Shown here: positions 29,618 to 30,549 of the stretch, in pieces
Numbering within the stretch: position 1 is the first letter of the stretch
Layout: each line of letters opens with the position of its first letter
IMG/VR virus record: IMGVR_UViG_3300029286_000180
Span: 1-30,549 of that record
DNA: 30,549 bases
Reading direction: 5' to 3' (one strand)
Source: a virus
The notes under the pieces: model-generated
What the model saw: the letters and a program-made list of their open reading frames with translations, nothing else
What the model was told of the DNA's origin: nothing
Database searches by the model: none
Made by a program: the position numbers and the translations under genes

Positions 29618-30549
29618 GTATTTACACGGCTGGTAGAGATGTATATTCTGGAGGTGGTATAGTAGGTTTATACGATAGAAGTAGATATACACCAGAAGCT
29701 GAATCTGGCGGGGATGATCTTCCTCCAGTTCCTTCTATGCCTAGATATGAAACTCCAGCTCCTTACGTCCCGCCCGGAGCATACACTCCTCCCACTTATG
29801 TTTCACCGGGTAAATATACAGCGCCTACTTATGAAGCGCCGACCCCTTATGAAGCACCTGCTCCATATGTTCCTACTAAATTTAATGCTCCTGCACCTTA
29901 TGTTGCTCCTAAATATAATGCCCCTGTTTATAATGAGGCAAAGGTACAACAACTAACACAGGAAGGAGCTGCCCCTGCAATTAGAGGTTTAAGATCGGCA
30001 ATGAACAGGGTGTCTGGTTCTTCTTTTGATAATCCCAACGTTGGGAAGATGACGCTAAGAGAAGCACTTGCTGGATACGGACAAGGCTTACAGAGTGCTA
30101 TTTCTGGAGCTTCAATTAACGCCAGAAACCAGTATAACCAAGAATACGGAATAGTTGCAGATGCTGCAAAGACAAACTTTGGTTCTGAATCACAGGCATC
30201 TCTCACCAACTACGCTGCAAAGGCAAACGAAGCACTAACGAATTACAATGCTCTTGAAAAAGCTGGTGCATTAAATTACGATGCCAAGACAAAGGAAGCT
30301 CTAACTAATTACGCCAATTTAACCAATAAGGCGTTAATGGATTACGAAGCAAGAACTAAAGAAGCTATGACAAATTATTCATCAAGAGAAAACGCCGCAC
30401 TTACTAATTTTAACGCCCAACAACAAGCGAAACTTTCCAATTATGGGAATGAAGTAGATGCCAGAAAGATAAATTATCAGACAGGTGTTAATACAGCTAA
30501 TTTAAGGTATAGCACTGGAACACAGGCAGCACTGGCACAATACAATGCA
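29614..30549 (+). CDS. Pro-rich and 11-residue-repeat virion-like protein (3' end off the window)
   Basis: I translated this gene by hand from ATG 29614 (AGGGGGAAAAA upstream, ATGA overlap); it stays open to the right edge, 312 residues. Three parts: a Gly-rich start; a Pro/Tyr-rich stretch (about residues 45-110) with YEAPAPYVPTKFNAPAPYV-type repeats; and from about residue 195 a helical array of 11-residue units close to ALTNYxAxxxE, at least ten copies (EALTNYNALEKAGALNYDAK). Hendecad repeats make long, slightly right-handed coiled coils. Position after tail genes suggests a long fibre or an ejection-type internal protein. Function unknown. Confidence 0.75.
   Translation, partial: MSIYTAGRDVYSGGGIVGLYDRSRYTPEAESGGDDLPPVPSMPRYETPAPYVPPGAYTPPTYVSPGKYTAPTYEAPTPYEAPAPYVPTKFNAPAPYVAPKYNAPVYNEAKVQQLTQEGAAPAIRGLRSAMNRVSGSSFDNPNVGKMTLREALAGYGQGLQSAISGASINARNQYNQEYGIVADAAKTNFGSESQASLTNYAAKANEALTNYNALEKAGALNYDAKTKEALTNYANLTNKALMDYEARTKEAMTNYSSRENAALTNFNAQQQAKLSNYGNEVDARKINYQTGVNTANLRYSTGTQAALAQYNA

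Noticed and set aside
1-30549. Alternative genetic code (recoded stop)
   Set aside because: TAA, TAG and TGA all serve as normal ends in genes with well-placed neighbours; only one gene has an internal stop.

Overview
The window is part of a tailed bacteriophage (Caudoviricetes) genome, or of a prophage copy of one. The evidence is a complete packaging and head block (HTH protein, large terminase, portal, scaffold-like protein, major capsid protein), tail-type structural genes, an ERF and exonuclease recombination pair, and a primase and helicase replication block. Genes are tightly packed with ATGA or TAATG overlaps and good AGGAGG-type ribosome binding sites. The long P22-type portal and the order portal, scaffold, capsid, connector, large hub suggest a short-tailed (podovirus-like) virion. 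No tape-measure or tail-tube gene is visible. The sequence is AT-rich. The host cannot be named from the window; no tRNA, rRNA, CRISPR array, integrase or insertion sequence was seen.

Layout. Positions 1 to about 11,670 are all on the minus strand and transcribed leftward. From upstream (right) to downstream (left) they hold small leader genes (10,471-11,672), a structured intergenic RNA (about 10,311-10,455), DUF4373-like protein, RepB-type primase, SF2 helicase, small unknowns, an HNH protein, a cytosine-methyltransferase-like gene broken by one in-frame TAA, a pentapeptide-repeat protein, a RecB-like exonuclease, an ERF annealing protein, and a run of small coiled-coil, zinc-finger and membrane proteins. 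A divergent control region lies at 11,673-11,960. From 11,961 to the right edge everything is on the plus strand: HTH protein (small-terminase candidate), ribbon-helix-helix regulator, large terminase, membrane protein, portal, scaffold, capsid, beta-helix protein, zinc-ribbon protein, a methyltransferase and a two-domain glycosyltransferase, connector-like proteins, a 947-residue hub-like protein, a cysteine-rich Pro/Gly protein, zinc-ribbon proteins, a small membrane protein, and a protein with Pro-rich and 11-residue repeats that runs off the window.

Control. The most distinctive layer is regulatory. A palindrome CCAANNTTGG (full form GCCCAAYATTGGGC) sits just downstream of an AT-rich -10-like element at three promoters: one for the recombination operon, one for the replication operon and one facing the structural genes. 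The core occurs eight times where about 0.4 to 0.5 would be expected by chance. Separately, four TGTATATACA-like operators spaced 20-23 bp surround the promoter and start of the ribbon-helix-helix gene, which suggests autoregulation. Upstream of the replication genes, nested inverted repeats with complementary loops predict a pseudoknotted RNA, and a G-U pair places it on the minus-strand transcript.

Products are assigned by reading motifs in translated sequence from memory of protein families; no database search was made.
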